NCBI GenBank assembly: GCA_022825065.1
Contig: JAJDYR010000026.1
Location: forward strand, 1-64,000
DNA length: 64,000 nt
Reading direction: 5' to 3'
Origin: a bacterium
Lineage (GTDB): Bacteria; UBA8248
Position 1 is the first letter of the stretch; the number at the start of each line of letters is the position of its first letter. The notes below the pieces were generated by a model that was given only the letters and a program-made list of their open reading frames with translations, was not told the origin of the DNA and ran no database searches. The position numbers and the translations under genes were made by a program. Positions 1 through 9,500 of the stretch are shown here, piece by piece.

Positions 1-40
1 GGGGGTGAAAGTGAAGCTGTTCCGGTGTACAATGCGTGTC

Positions 41-113
41 CATGGGGCCTCTCTGTCGGACGGGTGTAAGTTATTGAGACAACTCACATTATCCGACAAT
101 CAGAGGCCCCATG
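41..113. repeat. 73-bp inverted repeat resembling two abutting IS ends
   Basis: The outer 12 bases (CATGGGGCCTCT at 41-52) are perfectly repeated in inverse at 102-113. The match continues inward imperfectly, with TGTCGGA on the left facing TCCGACA on the right, then GTAAGTT facing AACTCAC. The centre is about 20 bases and not symmetric. No transposase frame is attached. The structure fits a small non-autonomous element or a relic of two head-to-head insertion-sequence ends. It could also be a plain long hairpin; the class is inference. Confidence 0.55.
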
Positions 114-142
114 CCATTTGTCGGTGAAATATCCGGGTTAGA

Positions 143-482
143 GGGTTGTTGAAAAAGCCCCGCTCCTCAGGGGATAAAGGCAACCCCCCCTACCCCCCCC
201 TTGTCAGGGGGGCAAGAAAAATCAAAAACCCCCTCAGCCCGGCGGGGGCGCATCGCCTTTTTATACCCCCCTGACAAGGGGGGGTAGGGGGGGTTGCCTT
301 TCAACAAATGAGGGGGCAATCGAACCGACCGAGGAGGCGCCGCCCCGCAGGGACAGGCCTCCGTGCCTGTCCTGATTCGAACCATCCTGCAAAAGGACAA
401 CCACAGAGGGCAGGGACAACCCCAAAGGGTTGTCCCTGCTACAACCGCAACACCGACTGACGAGGACTTTTCCAACAACCCC
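143..482. mobile_element. MITE-like composite palindromic element, copy A
   Basis: The ends are GGGTTGTTGAAAAAG at 143-157 and its inverse with one mismatch at 467-481. Inside are two modules. The first is a long hairpin (176-301) whose arms read AAGGCAACCCCCCCTACC and its inverse, around a core with TTGTCAGGGGGGCAAG. The second is a palindromic stretch (349-373) containing GGGACAGGCCTCCGTGCCTG. A further perfect hairpin, GCAGGGACAACCC with its inverse, lies at about 410-440. The same modules recur near 26.0, 35.7 and 45.8 kb, so this is a dispersed repeat family. No coding frame inside is credible. The right end touches the 3' end of the RND pump gene. Confidence 0.75.
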
Positions 483-483
483 C

Positions 484-3400
484 TCAGGCTTCCTCTTCCT
501 CTTGTTCGATGAGGTTGATCGCTTTCCTGGGCCTTACGCGCTCAGAAGGTGGGCCGCTCGCCCCGCTCGGCGCGGCGGCCGCAGCGGCGAAGCTGGCCGG
601 CCGGATGAACGCCAGGAAATCCACCCACAACGAGAAGACGACCGGTATCAGCAGCAGGGTGAAGATCGTGGACATGGCCAGTCCGCCCAGGACGGCCGAG
701 CCCAGCCCCCGGTAGAGTTCGCTGCCCGCGCCGGAGGCGAGCACCAGCGGCAGCATGCCGAGAACGGTCGTCGTGGTCGTCATGAAGATGGGGCGCATCC
801 TGTCGCGCGCGCTCTCGAGAATCGCCTCGCGCATGGGAAGGCCCGCGCGGAAGTGGTTCAGCGCCTGGTGGACGAGCAGAATCGCGTTGTTCACCACGAT
901 GCCCGTCAGGATGATGAAGCCCAGCATGGTGAGCGTGTCCATCTTCACCGAGGGTTCTATCGAGTTCATGAAACTCACCATGAGTACCCCGCCCGTTGCG
1001 GCGAACGGCACGCTGAACATGATGATGAGCGGGTAGCTCCACGCCTCGAAGAGGGCCGCCATCAGCAGATAGGTGATCAGGACGGCGAGCACCAGCGACC
1101 ACTGGAGCGACGCCCAGGTTCGCTCCAGGTCTTTCGCCCGTCCGCTCACGTCCACCGAATAGCCGAGCGGAAGCGTCTGGCGCATCGGGTTGATGACCTC
1201 CCGCTTCATCTTGTCGATGGCGTCCTGGAGCGGGAGTTCCTCGCCGATGTTGACCGTGAGCGACACGGAGCGGTCGCGGTCGATGTGCTCGACTTTCGTC
1301 GGCCCGAGCGCCGCCCTGACGCTGGCGATGTCGCCGAGCGAAACGACCTGCCCCTCGGGCGTATGAACTTTCAGTTCCTCGATCCGCTGCGTCCTGGTGA
1401 AATCGGAAAGCGGCCCGCGCAGTACGATATCGAGTTCCTCCCCGCGGTCCCGGAAAAGACCGGCCTTGGTTCCGTTCACGAGCGTTTCCACGACGCTCCC
1501 GATCTCGGAGACCGACAACCCGAATTCCGCCGTTTTCTGGCGATCCACGTGCACCTGAAGCTCGGGATTTCCCAGGTCGAAGCTCGAATTCACGAAGCGC
1601 ACGCCCCCGAGACCGCGCGAGCGGGCGCCCACGTCGGCGGCGATGCGCTGGATCTCGCTCAGGCTGTCTCCGGTGATGTCGACCTGCAGGTTGATCCCGC
1701 CGATGAAGCCCGAACCCCGCCGCCTGAACAACGACGCCTGGGTGACGAACGCGCGCACCCCCGGTATGCCCTGCATCATTCCGAACAACTTGCCCACGAG
1801 CCGCCGCATGGATTCGAGATCCGAGTATTCCTTCTTGGCGATCATGCCGATGATGGGGTTCTGCGCGCGCGCCACGGCGAAAAACCGGTCGATTTCCTCC
1901 ACGCGGTCGAGCCGCGTCTCCAGAATTCGCACGATCCTGTCCATCTCGTCGAGGTTCAGGCCCGGCGGCGTGCGCATGAAGGCGAATATGAGATTGCGGT
2001 TGCCCTTGGGCAGATAGTCGATGGGCGGGAAGAACATCACCGCCAGGGCCAAGGCGCCCGCCGTGATGCCCGTGGCCACGAACAACCGCCTTGCCACCCC
2101 GCGCAACAGCCAGGAGAGGACGCCCACGTAGATTCTCCGGCAAAGCCTCCCCAGCGCGTATACCCCCAGGATGCGGAAAAAGTGGGTCAGCGGGGAGATC
2201 TTCCCCGCACCGCTCAGGATGCGTGAACTCAGCATGGGCACGACGGAGATCGACACCACGAGGGAGAGCGCCACGGCCACGCTGATGGCGATGGCGATGT
2301 CGCGGAAGAGTTGGCCCGATTCGTCCTGGACGAACACCACGGGAACGAAGACGGCCAGCGTGGTCAGCGTGGAGGCCAGCACCGCCCCCCAGACCTCCTG
2401 CGCGCCGTCCACGGCGGCGTCCCACTTGCTCTTTCCCATCTCGCGGTGTCGGAAGATGTTCTCCAGCACGACGACGGAGTTGTCCACCACCATGCCGACG
2501 GCGAACGCCATGCCTGCAAGCGAAATAATGTTGATGGAGCGATCCAGCACGAAGATCAGGATGAACGTGGAGACGACGGTGACCGGGATGGCGACGCCGA
2601 TAACCATCACGCTCGAAAGACTCCCCAGGAACAGGAGCAGCACGCCTATCGCAAGCGCGCCGCCTATGAAGATGTTGTTGATCACCAGGGAGCGTGACTG
2701 GTGGATGTAGTCCGTCTCGTCATAGACCTGCCTGAGTTTGATGCCGCGGCCCGCGTAGATTTCGTTGACTTCGGCGATCGCCTTCTTGACCCCCGCCATC
2801 ACCTCGATGGTGTTCGCGCCCGTCTTTCGCAAAACCCCGAAAGCCATGGTGGGCACGCGCCGGATGCGAATGTAGCGGGTGGGATCGCCATAGTCGAAGG
2901 AAACCTTCGCCACGTCGCGCAGGTAGACGGCCCCGCTCCCGTTTTGCGCGATGATGGTGTTGCGCAACTGGTCGAGGCGCGTGAAGTTGCCCACCGTTCG
3001 CACCGCGTAGCGGCGCTTGCCCTCGTCGATCCTGCCCGCTTTGGTGTTCTTGTTCTCGCGCCGCAGCGCCTCTCTCAAGGCGGAGACCGTGATGCCGCGC
3101 GCGCTCATGGCCGTGTAATCGAGCGTGACGCGCACCTCCCTGTCTCGGCCGCCGAACATCCAGACCTGGCCCACGCCTTCCACGCGCTCGAGCTTCGGCC
3201 GGATGACGGCGTCTCCCTCCACGCGAACATCGTTGATGGGTAATTTGGTCTCGACGATTATCCAGGCGATGGGGTTTTCAGAATCCGAGTTGAGCGCATT
3301 AACGGTGGAGCGGTCCGAATCATCCGGCAGGTCGCGCACGAGACCGAGTTTCTCCGAGACGTCGAGCCGGGCCACGTCCTTGTTCACGTCCCAGTCGAAT

Positions 3401-3681
3401 TCGAGAAAGACGCGGGATTTGCCCTCCTCGCTGCGCGAGGTCATCCGGTCGAGGCCCTCCACCGAGGTGAGTTTCTCCTCTTTGGGCTTCGTCACCTCCT
3501 CTTCCACCTCCAGAGGTGCTGCGCCGCTGTATTCGGTCTCCACCGTGATGACGGGCCTGTCGACCGTGGGCGTCATCTGCACCGGAATCCGGTAGAGGCT
3601 GATGGCGCCGAAGAGCACCGCCAGAATGACGCCGACGGTGGTCGTGACGGGGTATTTAACGCTCGCGCGGGGCAGATTCAT
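484..3681 (-). CDS. RND efflux pump inner-membrane transporter (AcrB/HAE1-type)
   Basis: At 1065 residues this is the normal length for the hydrophobe/amphiphile efflux branch of the RND superfamily. It shows the duplicated plan: a first membrane helix at about 12-32, a large periplasmic loop to about 335, a helix bundle at about 336-490, a second large loop, and a final helix bundle to about 1025. The proton-relay helix reads GMVVDNSVVVLENI around residues 396-408, with Asp-Asn where AcrB has Asp-Asp, as in many HAE1 relatives. A good Shine-Dalgarno (GAAGGAGAGGGG) precedes the ATG. The upstream gene on the same strand encodes its periplasmic adaptor. No TolC-type outer-membrane channel is in the window. 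Substrate is unknown. Confidence 0.93.
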   Translation of the reverse strand: MNLPRASVKYPVTTTVGVILAVLFGAISLYRIPVQMTPTVDRPVITVETEYSGAAPLEVEEEVTKPKEEKLTSVEGLDRMTSRSEEGKSRVFLEFDWDVNKDVARLDVSEKLGLVRDLPDDSDRSTVNALNSDSENPIAWIIVETKLPINDVRVEGDAVIRPKLERVEGVGQVWMFGGRDREVRVTLDYTAMSARGITVSALREALRRENKNTKAGRIDEGKRRYAVRTVGNFTRLDQLRNTIIAQNGSGAVYLRDVAKVSFDYGDPTRYIRIRRVPTMAFGVLRKTGANTIEVMAGVKKAIAEVNEIYAGRGIKLRQVYDETDYIHQSRSLVINNIFIGGALAIGVLLLFLGSLSSVMVIGVAIPVTVVSTFILIFVLDRSINIISLAGMAFAVGMVVDNSVVVLENIFRHREMGKSKWDAAVDGAQEVWGAVLASTLTTLAVFVPVVFVQDESGQLFRDIAIAISVAVALSLVVSISVVPMLSSRILSGAGKISPLTHFFRILGVYALGRLCRRIYVGVLSWLLRGVARRLFVATGITAGALALAVMFFPPIDYLPKGNRNLIFAFMRTPPGLNLDEMDRIVRILETRLDRVEEIDRFFAVARAQNPIIGMIAKKEYSDLESMRRLVGKLFGMMQGIPGVRAFVTQASLFRRRGSGFIGGINLQVDITGDSLSEIQRIAADVGARSRGLGGVRFVNSSFDLGNPELQVHVDRQKTAEFGLSVSEIGSVVETLVNGTKAGLFRDRGEELDIVLRGPLSDFTRTQRIEELKVHTPEGQVVSLGDIASVRAALGPTKVEHIDRDRSVSLTVNIGEELPLQDAIDKMKREVINPMRQTLPLGYSVDVSGRAKDLERTWASLQWSLVLAVLITYLLMAALFEAWSYPLIIMFSVPFAATGGVLMVSFMNSIEPSVKMDTLTMLGFIILTGIVVNNAILLVHQALNHFRAGLPMREAILESARDRMRPIFMTTTTTVLGMLPLVLASGAGSELYRGLGSAVLGGLAMSTIFTLLLIPVVFSLWVDFLAFIRPASFAAAAAAPSGASGPPSERVRPRKAINLIEQEEEEA

Positions 3682-3798
3682 CCCCTCTCCTTCAACAGCG
3701 GCTTTTGAATAAATCGCTCGTGCGTGAAGCTGTGCCCAGTTCCGTTACACCGCATTCATGTTTCTGCAGATATTCAACCAGTTTCAGCCAAATGCATA

Positions 3799-5142
3799 TC
3801 ATCCCCCGGCGCCGCGCCGGGAATCAGCGGCGGGCTTCCCGCCTCTTCGGGGGCCGCCTCTCGGGGGGCCGCCGCGCCCTCCGCCGGGCCGTCCACCCCG
3901 GCCCTGCACGCGGACGGGCATGCCGGATCTCAGGTTCTCGTTTCCCTTCACCACCACCTGCGTCCCGGCCCTGAGCGCGCCGCCCGGAACTTCCATGAAA
4001 GAATCCACGCTTCTGCCCTGCACGAAGGACACCTCGCGAACGCGCCCCTTCTCGAAGACGAAGACCGAAGGCCCGCGCGCTCTCAAGATCAGGGCGTCCT
4101 TGGGCACCAGAACCATTCTGGCCGCCTTTCCGTATTCGAGGCTCAGGCGGGCGAACATGCCTGCCTTGAGATCGTAGGACTCGGTGTTCGTTATCTCCAC
4201 TTCCACCGGGAAGGTCCGGCTCTTGGGGTCCGCCTTGGGGATGACGCCGCGCACCCGGCCCCTGAACGTCCGGCCCCCCAGGGCGTCGATGACGACGCGC
4301 GCCTCATCGCCCACCCGAACCAGCGATATGCGCCGCTCCGCAATCGGGGCCTGCACCAGCACCTTGTCGAGTTCGATGACTTCGGCCACGCGGCCCCCCT
4401 TGGTGAGCCACTGGCCGACCTCCACCCACTCCTGGGTGATGAAACCCGTGAGCGGGGAGCGAATTTTCGTCTTGGCCAGATCGTCGCGCACCCGGGCGAC
4501 GCGCGCCCGCACCCTGTCCACCTCCGCCTTGGCGCGGGCTTTCTCCTCCCTCCGGGGGCCGAGTCTGGCGATCTCCAGGTTGCGGGAGGCTTCCTCGAAC
4601 AACTGCCAACTGGCCTCGTAGGCGGCCTCGGCGCGATCGAGGCTGGCCTTGTCCAGAATTTTCTTCTCATACAGATCCCGCGCGCGATTGAGTTCGAGTT
4701 CGTTGTTCCTCATCTGCGCTTCGCGCTCGCGCACCTTGGCCTGGAGCGCCGCGATCTCCTCGGGGCGCTTTCCGCGCTCCAGGCGCAGGAGGTCCTGGCG
4801 CGCCTTCTCCAGTTCCGCCCGCAGGATGCGCAGATCAATCTGGAGACCCGAACGCCCCACCGTGGCGAGCACCGTCTCGTTCACGCGGACGAAATCGCCC
4901 ACTTTGATCGGGGCCGACTGCACCCGGCCTTCGAGTTCGCTGCTTACGACCGAGCGGCGGTAGGGCGCCACGCTGCCCACGGCGGTGAGGCGGTTCCTCA
5001 CCTGGCGCTCCACCACCTTCGCCACGGACACCAGCGGCGGGGGCCGCTTGCGCGGACGCCCGGCTTCGGAGGCGGCGATGTTCAAGCCGAAAGATGCAAG
5101 AATGATGAGAACGGAAATGGCTCGGGCGATGAGAGAGTTCAC
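3799..5142 (-). CDS. RND efflux periplasmic adaptor (membrane fusion protein) with Arg/Gly-rich tail
   Basis: 447 residues, GTG start with AGGAGA a few bases upstream. An N-terminal signal or anchor (about 1-26) is followed by a lipoyl-like half motif, a long alpha-helical hairpin (about 100-195, rich in Glu, Arg, Leu and Ala), the second lipoyl half, and beta-barrel and membrane-proximal domains ending near 400. This is the AcrA/MexA order. It lies 117 bases upstream of the RND pump gene and is probably co-transcribed with it. The oddity is the C-terminus: about 37 residues of Gly, Arg and Pro low complexity beginning near RVQGRGGRPGG, not normal for this family. Whether the tail is functional or a drifted 3' end is unknown. 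Confidence 0.92.
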   Translation of the reverse strand: MNSLIARAISVLIILASFGLNIAASEAGRPRKRPPPLVSVAKVVERQVRNRLTAVGSVAPYRRSVVSSELEGRVQSAPIKVGDFVRVNETVLATVGRSGLQIDLRILRAELEKARQDLLRLERGKRPEEIAALQAKVREREAQMRNNELELNRARDLYEKKILDKASLDRAEAAYEASWQLFEEASRNLEIARLGPRREEKARAKAEVDRVRARVARVRDDLAKTKIRSPLTGFITQEWVEVGQWLTKGGRVAEVIELDKVLVQAPIAERRISLVRVGDEARVVIDALGGRTFRGRVRGVIPKADPKSRTFPVEVEITNTESYDLKAGMFARLSLEYGKAARMVLVPKDALILRARGPSVFVFEKGRVREVSFVQGRSVDSFMEVPGGALRAGTQVVVKGNENLRSGMPVRVQGRGGRPGGGRGGPPRGGPRRGGKPAADSRRGAGG

Positions 5143-5296
5143 GAATCTCCTCTTTTCTCAAAAGGGCCACGCATTGCGCGTCGGCTCTTCAGCGGCATCA
5201 AAGAAAAATATCATCCCAAAACCCTTGAAAAATCGCAACTAAGGAGTGAAACCCCACGAGCAAACACCGCATGGGCGCCCCTCTGAAATTCGCCGC

Positions 5297-5325
5297 TTGT
5301 CCTTTCGGGGCCCAAGGTTCATAAT
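5297..5325 (+). promoter_or_regulatory. candidate sigma-70 promoter for the tandem ThyX gene
   Basis: TTGTCC (5297-5302), a 17-base spacer, then CATAAT (5320-5325). The -10 box matches consensus at five of six positions and the -35 at four of six. The predicted start lies about 55 bases before the ATG. Found by reading only. Confidence 0.45.
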
Positions 5326-5387
5326 AGCGCTTCCAAAAATTCAATGAACCGGAAGCAACGCCCGCCGCTCGGGAAACGGCCTTTCAC

Positions 5388-7004
5388 ATGCGCATCGTTC
5401 TCGCCGGTCACAACGTCGACGTCGACGTTCTCCGCCAGATGAAAAAAGAGATCATCGAGCCCGCCGCCCGCGGCTGGGAGGAAAACCGCCTCGACGCCAT
5501 GAGCGAGGCCGAACTGCGCGCGCAGACGGCGGAACTCCAGCGACGGGCCGCCGATTTCCTGGAACGCGACAACCTGACGCCCGAGCCCATCAGCGCGTCC
5601 TACGCGCGCATCAGCCGGGATCCGCGGCCCATCGACGAACTCCGCGCCATCGCGCGCGAAGAGGTGGAAAAGGCGAGAAAGAGCAACCAGACCATCATCT
5701 TCGGCTACGGGCACAGTTCCGTGGCCGAGCACGCGAGCTTCAACATCGACGTCATCGGCGTGAGCCGCTACGCGGTGGAGGAGATCCAGAAGTTCAGGCT
5801 CCTCGCCTACACGGAGAAGAGCCAGCGCTACATCCTGCTGGAAGACGATTTCGTGATTCCTGAGGAAATCGAAACAGCGGGCATGAAGGGCCTGTTCGTG
5901 CGGACGATAAAGGCCCAGAACGCCTGCTACCACGCGCTGTATGAAAAACTGAGGCCCTGGGTGTTCGACCAGAACCCCGAACTCGCCGCGAAGAAGAGAA
6001 ACCACAAGACGCTGGAGGGCTGGGCCAAGGAGGACGCGCGCTACATCGTCTCTTTCGCCACCGAATCGCAAATCGGCATGACGCTCAGCGCGAGGAGCCT
6101 CGAGCACGTCATCTGCCGCTGCGCCTCGCACCCCCTCGCGGAAATCAGGGAATACGCGCGCCGTCTGTATGAATGCGTCGAGGGCGTCGCGCCCTCGCTC
6201 GTGAAATACACCGACCCCACCGAATACAACATGCATACCCGCGCGGCGCTGCGCGAGGCGGCCTCCGACATCCTGGGGCGAGTGGACGAGGAGACCGAGC
6301 CGGTTCCGCCCATCGCCGAGGAGAAGGACGTCTCCCTCATCGACGTCACCCCGGACGCGGACGCGCTCATCGCCGCGGCGCTCCTCCACTCATCCTCAGG
6401 GAAACCGATGTCGCGGTGCAAGGCGGCGGCCCGGGAGATGAGCGCGGATGAGCGCGCGCGCTTCATCGCCTCCACCTTCCGGCTCATGCGCGGTCACGAC
6501 GCCGTGCTCCGCGAATTCGAGAACGTGCGCTGCGTGTTCGAGGTGACGCTCTCCGCCGCCTGTTTCGGGCAGCTCAAGCGCCACCGCATGTCCACCCTGA
6601 ACACCCAGCCCTACGACATCTCTCTGGGCGTGACGGTGCCCTCGTCAATCACAGAAGCGGGCGCAGAACTCGAGTTTCAGGCCGCCGTGGATGAAACCAA
6701 CGCCGCGTACGAGAAGATCGCCGCGCATACCCCGGCCGCCGCGCCCTACGTGCTCACGAACGCCCACAAACGCCGCGTGCTGTTCTCCTCGAACGCGCGC
6801 GAGCTCTACCACGTCTCGAGGCTCAGGGAAGACCCCCACGCCCAGTGGGACATCCGCGACAAGTCCACGCAGATGATCAGACTCGCCAAAAAGGTCATGC
6901 CCGCCACCATGCAACTCGCCGTCGGGAAGCACCTGTTCGAGGAAACCCACGCGGCGCTCTTCCCGCAGGAAGTCGAGGAAGCGAAAAAAGAAACCGTCAA
7001 GTAA
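5388..7004 (+). CDS. tandem (double-domain) ThyX-like protein
   Basis: 538 residues, about twice a normal flavin-dependent thymidylate synthase (ThyX, usually 210-250). Two ThyX-like halves are visible. The first has GHSSVAEHASF (108-118), a signature-like stretch KFRLLAYTEKSQRY (135-148) and LSARSLEHVICR...AEIREYA (about 232-257). The second has KRHRMSTLNTQPYD (397-410) and SSNARELYHVSRL...AQWDIR (about 467-490). The classical signature is RHRxxSxNExSxR. The first half keeps ExSxRY but has KFR for RHR. The second keeps RHR and Asn but has lost ExSxR. The family is clear, but whether it makes dTMP is not. Its 3' end overlaps the convergent TRAP permease gene by 8 bases. Confidence 0.85.
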   Translation: MRIVLAGHNVDVDVLRQMKKEIIEPAARGWEENRLDAMSEAELRAQTAELQRRAADFLERDNLTPEPISASYARISRDPRPIDELRAIAREEVEKARKSNQTIIFGYGHSSVAEHASFNIDVIGVSRYAVEEIQKFRLLAYTEKSQRYILLEDDFVIPEEIETAGMKGLFVRTIKAQNACYHALYEKLRPWVFDQNPELAAKKRNHKTLEGWAKEDARYIVSFATESQIGMTLSARSLEHVICRCASHPLAEIREYARRLYECVEGVAPSLVKYTDPTEYNMHTRAALREAASDILGRVDEETEPVPPIAEEKDVSLIDVTPDADALIAAALLHSSSGKPMSRCKAAAREMSADERARFIASTFRLMRGHDAVLREFENVRCVFEVTLSAACFGQLKRHRMSTLNTQPYDISLGVTVPSSITEAGAELEFQAAVDETNAAYEKIAAHTPAAAPYVLTNAHKRRVLFSSNARELYHVSRLREDPHAQWDIRDKSTQMIRLAKKVMPATMQLAVGKHLFEETHAALFPQEVEEAKKETVK

Positions 7005-9399
7005 CGCCCTCTCCATCCGCCTTCTGGCGGAACAGGACCGCGCCTCCCGCGGCCAGTCCCAGAACGTGCAGCCACGAAGGACCCAGGAACAGGAGGAGCG
7101 ACGCGCCCGTCATCACGGTCCGCAGCGCGTTGCTCATGGGCGCCCTGCCGAACCCCATCGTCGCCATCGAGAGCAGCGCGATGCCTGCGCAACTGACGGC
7201 CAGGCGGTAGGCCACCGTCCAGAACGTCCCTTCGAGCAAAAGGAGTTCGGGGTAGTAGACGAACAGGTAGGGCACGATGAAGGCGGTGACCGCCAGCCTG
7301 CAGGCGGTGAAACCCGTCTGCATCGGGTTCGCGCCCGATATGCCCGACGCGCCGTAGGCGGCGAGCGCCACCGGCGGCGTGAGGGAGCTGATGACCCCGA
7401 AGTAGAAGATGAAGAAGTGCGCGGCCACCAGCGGCGCGCCCAGATTCGTGACCGAGGGCGCCACCACGATGACCAGAAGCAGATAGGCGGCGATGGTCGG
7501 AAGCCCCATGCCCATGACGAGCGAGGCGATCATCACCAGGAAAAACGCCAGGAACAGGGACGTGGCCGCCATCTCCGTCACCAGGATCGATATGCGCACG
7601 CCGACCGCTGCGAGCACCAACAGGCCGACGATGAGGCCGATGGCCGACGTGGCGGCGACCAGCCCCAAAGAATTTTTCGCGCCCGCCTCCAGGCTCCTCA
7701 AAACGGCGCCGCCCAGATCACGCGCGCTCGCTTTCGCTTCGGGCGTCTCCCCCTTTCGAAACACGGGCAGCGCGATCAGAAAGGCCGCCACGCAACACAG
7801 CGCGATTGGCAGCAAAAGCCCGACGTAGGGAATCTGTCCGACCCACGCGAGTTCAGAGGGTATCTTCCAGCGCGCAAGTCCCAACGCGACGGGAAAGACG
7901 ATGGGAAGCCCCCGCCACCCCGGAACCACCGCGAAGCAGGCTCCGACCAAAACCAGCGCCAGCCTGTGGGGTTGGACTTCTCCCAAAACAGGCAGGGCGA
8001 AGTCTTGAGAGATGAAACCGGGGGCGCTTATTGGCCCGAAAGCGAAGAAGATGGCCGCCAGGATCAGAGCGGCCGCCAGACAGGCGCCCCGATTTCCCCA
8101 CCGCGCCCGTATGAATCTCAGCGAGCGCACCATGTCCACCATCACCAGGAGCGAGACCACCGCCTTGTATCCCGCCAGGCCCGGCGTCTCGCCGCTCACG
8201 ATGCTGGCCAGCAGGATAAGCACGGGGATCAGAAGGTAGCCCCCCTGCTGCACCTGCTCACGGGCGTCGGGTATTTCCGAAGCGTCCATCCTTTCCAGGC
8301 CGAGCCTGCGCGCTTCGAAATATATCGACGTCGAGAGGCTGAAGTAATACAGAAAGGCGGGAACCAGCCCGTAGAGCATCAGGTAGACGTAGGGGACTTC
8401 GATGATCTCGGACATGATGAAGACGCTCGCGCCCATGATGGGCGGCACGATTTGCCCGCCGCACGAGGCCACCGCCTCCACCGCGCCCGCGAACAGGCGG
8501 GAGAACCCGGTGCGGATCATGAGCGGTATCGTGAACGTGCCCGTGCTCACCACGTTGGCCATCGTGGAGCCCGAGACCATGCCGAACATCGAACTCGCGA
8601 CGACCGCCGCCTGGGCGGGTCCGCCCCGGAAACGGCCCGTGAGCGCGAAGGCCAGGTTGATGAGTATCTGCCCGGTTCCCGTCGCTTCCAGAAGGGCGGA
8701 GAACAGGATGAAGATAAAGATGAACTCGCTCATGATGGCCGAGATGGTTCCGAACGTGCCCTCGGAGGTGAGCCACAGATAGGCCGCCAGCCGGCTGTGC
8801 TCCTCCCCCTTGAACGTGTAGATGGCCGGGTCCAGAAAGCCGCGCCCGGGCCATAGCAGGAACAAGGCGGCGAGGGCGGCGAAGCCCACCGCGATCTTGA
8901 GACCCGCGTATCTCCTGAGTCCCGCGAATATGAGAACGCACGAGAAGAAGATGAGCGTCACGTCGCCCAGGTAGGCGTAGACCACGATGCACAGCGTCAC
9001 CAGGAACAGCGGGATGCCCGCAGCGCGGCGCACCATCTCGAGCAGCATGACGGGGCCGAGCCCGGCGACGATGAGGTCGAGCGCGGTCTCGGCCCCGCTT
9101 CTGTCCGCCAGGGCTTCTTCCTCGACCACGAGGTAGATGCAGGCATACAAAGCCAGGCCGATGAAAAGCGCGTCCCACCCGACCGCGAGCGCGCGGGCGG
9201 GGGGCGTCATGTCCTCGCGCTCTCGCCAGTCCAGCATGGGCTTCGTGAGGAAGACCAGCACGCTCGCGAAGGCGAGCATGGTCGCGCGCTGCGCGAACGG
9301 GGAGAGAATCCCGAATCCCACGGTGTAGAGTTCGAACAGGGAAAAACCCAGCGCGAGCGCCGTTACGATTTTGGCGTTTAGCCTGCGATAGGCGTCCAA
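6997..9399 (-). CDS. TRAP transporter fused permease (4TM/12TM, TAXI type)
   Basis: 800 residues, almost entirely hydrophobic helices. This matches the fused small (DctQ-like) plus large (DctM-like) membrane subunits that accompany TAXI-type binding proteins. The large-subunit region has motifs such as GMVSGSTMANVVSTGTFTIP and a late GMGLPTIAAYLLL, typical of DctM helices. The probable start is TTG with only a weak ribosome site. The TAXI binding-protein gene lies just upstream on the same strand, so the two form one uptake system driven by an ion gradient. The substrate is not predictable, though C4-dicarboxylate or amino-acid-like anions are usual. Length and neighbour both fit. Confidence 0.93.
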   Translation of the reverse strand: MDAYRRLNAKIVTALALGFSLFELYTVGFGILSPFAQRATMLAFASVLVFLTKPMLDWREREDMTPPARALAVGWDALFIGLALYACIYLVVEEEALADRSGAETALDLIVAGLGPVMLLEMVRRAAGIPLFLVTLCIVVYAYLGDVTLIFFSCVLIFAGLRRYAGLKIAVGFAALAALFLLWPGRGFLDPAIYTFKGEEHSRLAAYLWLTSEGTFGTISAIMSEFIFIFILFSALLEATGTGQILINLAFALTGRFRGGPAQAAVVASSMFGMVSGSTMANVVSTGTFTIPLMIRTGFSRLFAGAVEAVASCGGQIVPPIMGASVFIMSEIIEVPYVYLMLYGLVPAFLYYFSLSTSIYFEARRLGLERMDASEIPDAREQVQQGGYLLIPVLILLASIVSGETPGLAGYKAVVSLLVMVDMVRSLRFIRARWGNRGACLAAALILAAIFFAFGPISAPGFISQDFALPVLGEVQPHRLALVLVGACFAVVPGWRGLPIVFPVALGLARWKIPSELAWVGQIPYVGLLLPIALCCVAAFLIALPVFRKGETPEAKASARDLGGAVLRSLEAGAKNSLGLVAATSAIGLIVGLLVLAAVGVRISILVTEMAATSLFLAFFLVMIASLVMGMGLPTIAAYLLLVIVVAPSVTNLGAPLVAAHFFIFYFGVISSLTPPVALAAYGASGISGANPMQTGFTACRLAVTAFIVPYLFVYYPELLLLEGTFWTVAYRLAVSCAGIALLSMATMGFGRAPMSNALRTVMTGASLLLFLGPSWLHVLGLAAGGAVLFRQKADGEGVT

Positions 9400-9433
9400 T
9401 GCGGTTCACACCCTCGGAAATGAGGCCAAGAAT

Positions 9434-9475
9434 CCGCCCCCCTCGCGGATTTATTCGATTCCGTGAGGGGGGTCC
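9434..9475 (-). other. intercistronic hairpin between TAXI binding protein and permease
   Basis: CCGCCCCCCTCGCGGA (9434-9449) can pair, with two mismatches, with TCCGTGAGGGGGGTCC (9460-9475). No T-run follows on the minus strand, so it is less a terminator than a stabilising or attenuating hairpin. Such hairpins often let the binding protein be made in excess over the permease; that role is inference. Confidence 0.5.
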
Positions 9476-9500
9476 TGATTTTCAGAACGCGCAGAACGCC

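Noticed and set aside
167-478. Open frame inside MITE copy A
   Set aside because: It runs through the C-rich hairpin, giving Pro/Gly/Cys-rich nonsense, and lacks a ribosome site. It is a by-product of the repeat.
430-2226. Long plus-strand frame opposite the RND pump
   Set aside because: Arg/His/Glu-rich antisense reading of a GC-rich gene; the pump on the other strand has full family motifs. Many similar long antisense frames (for example over the TRAP permease and subunit I) were rejected for the same reason.
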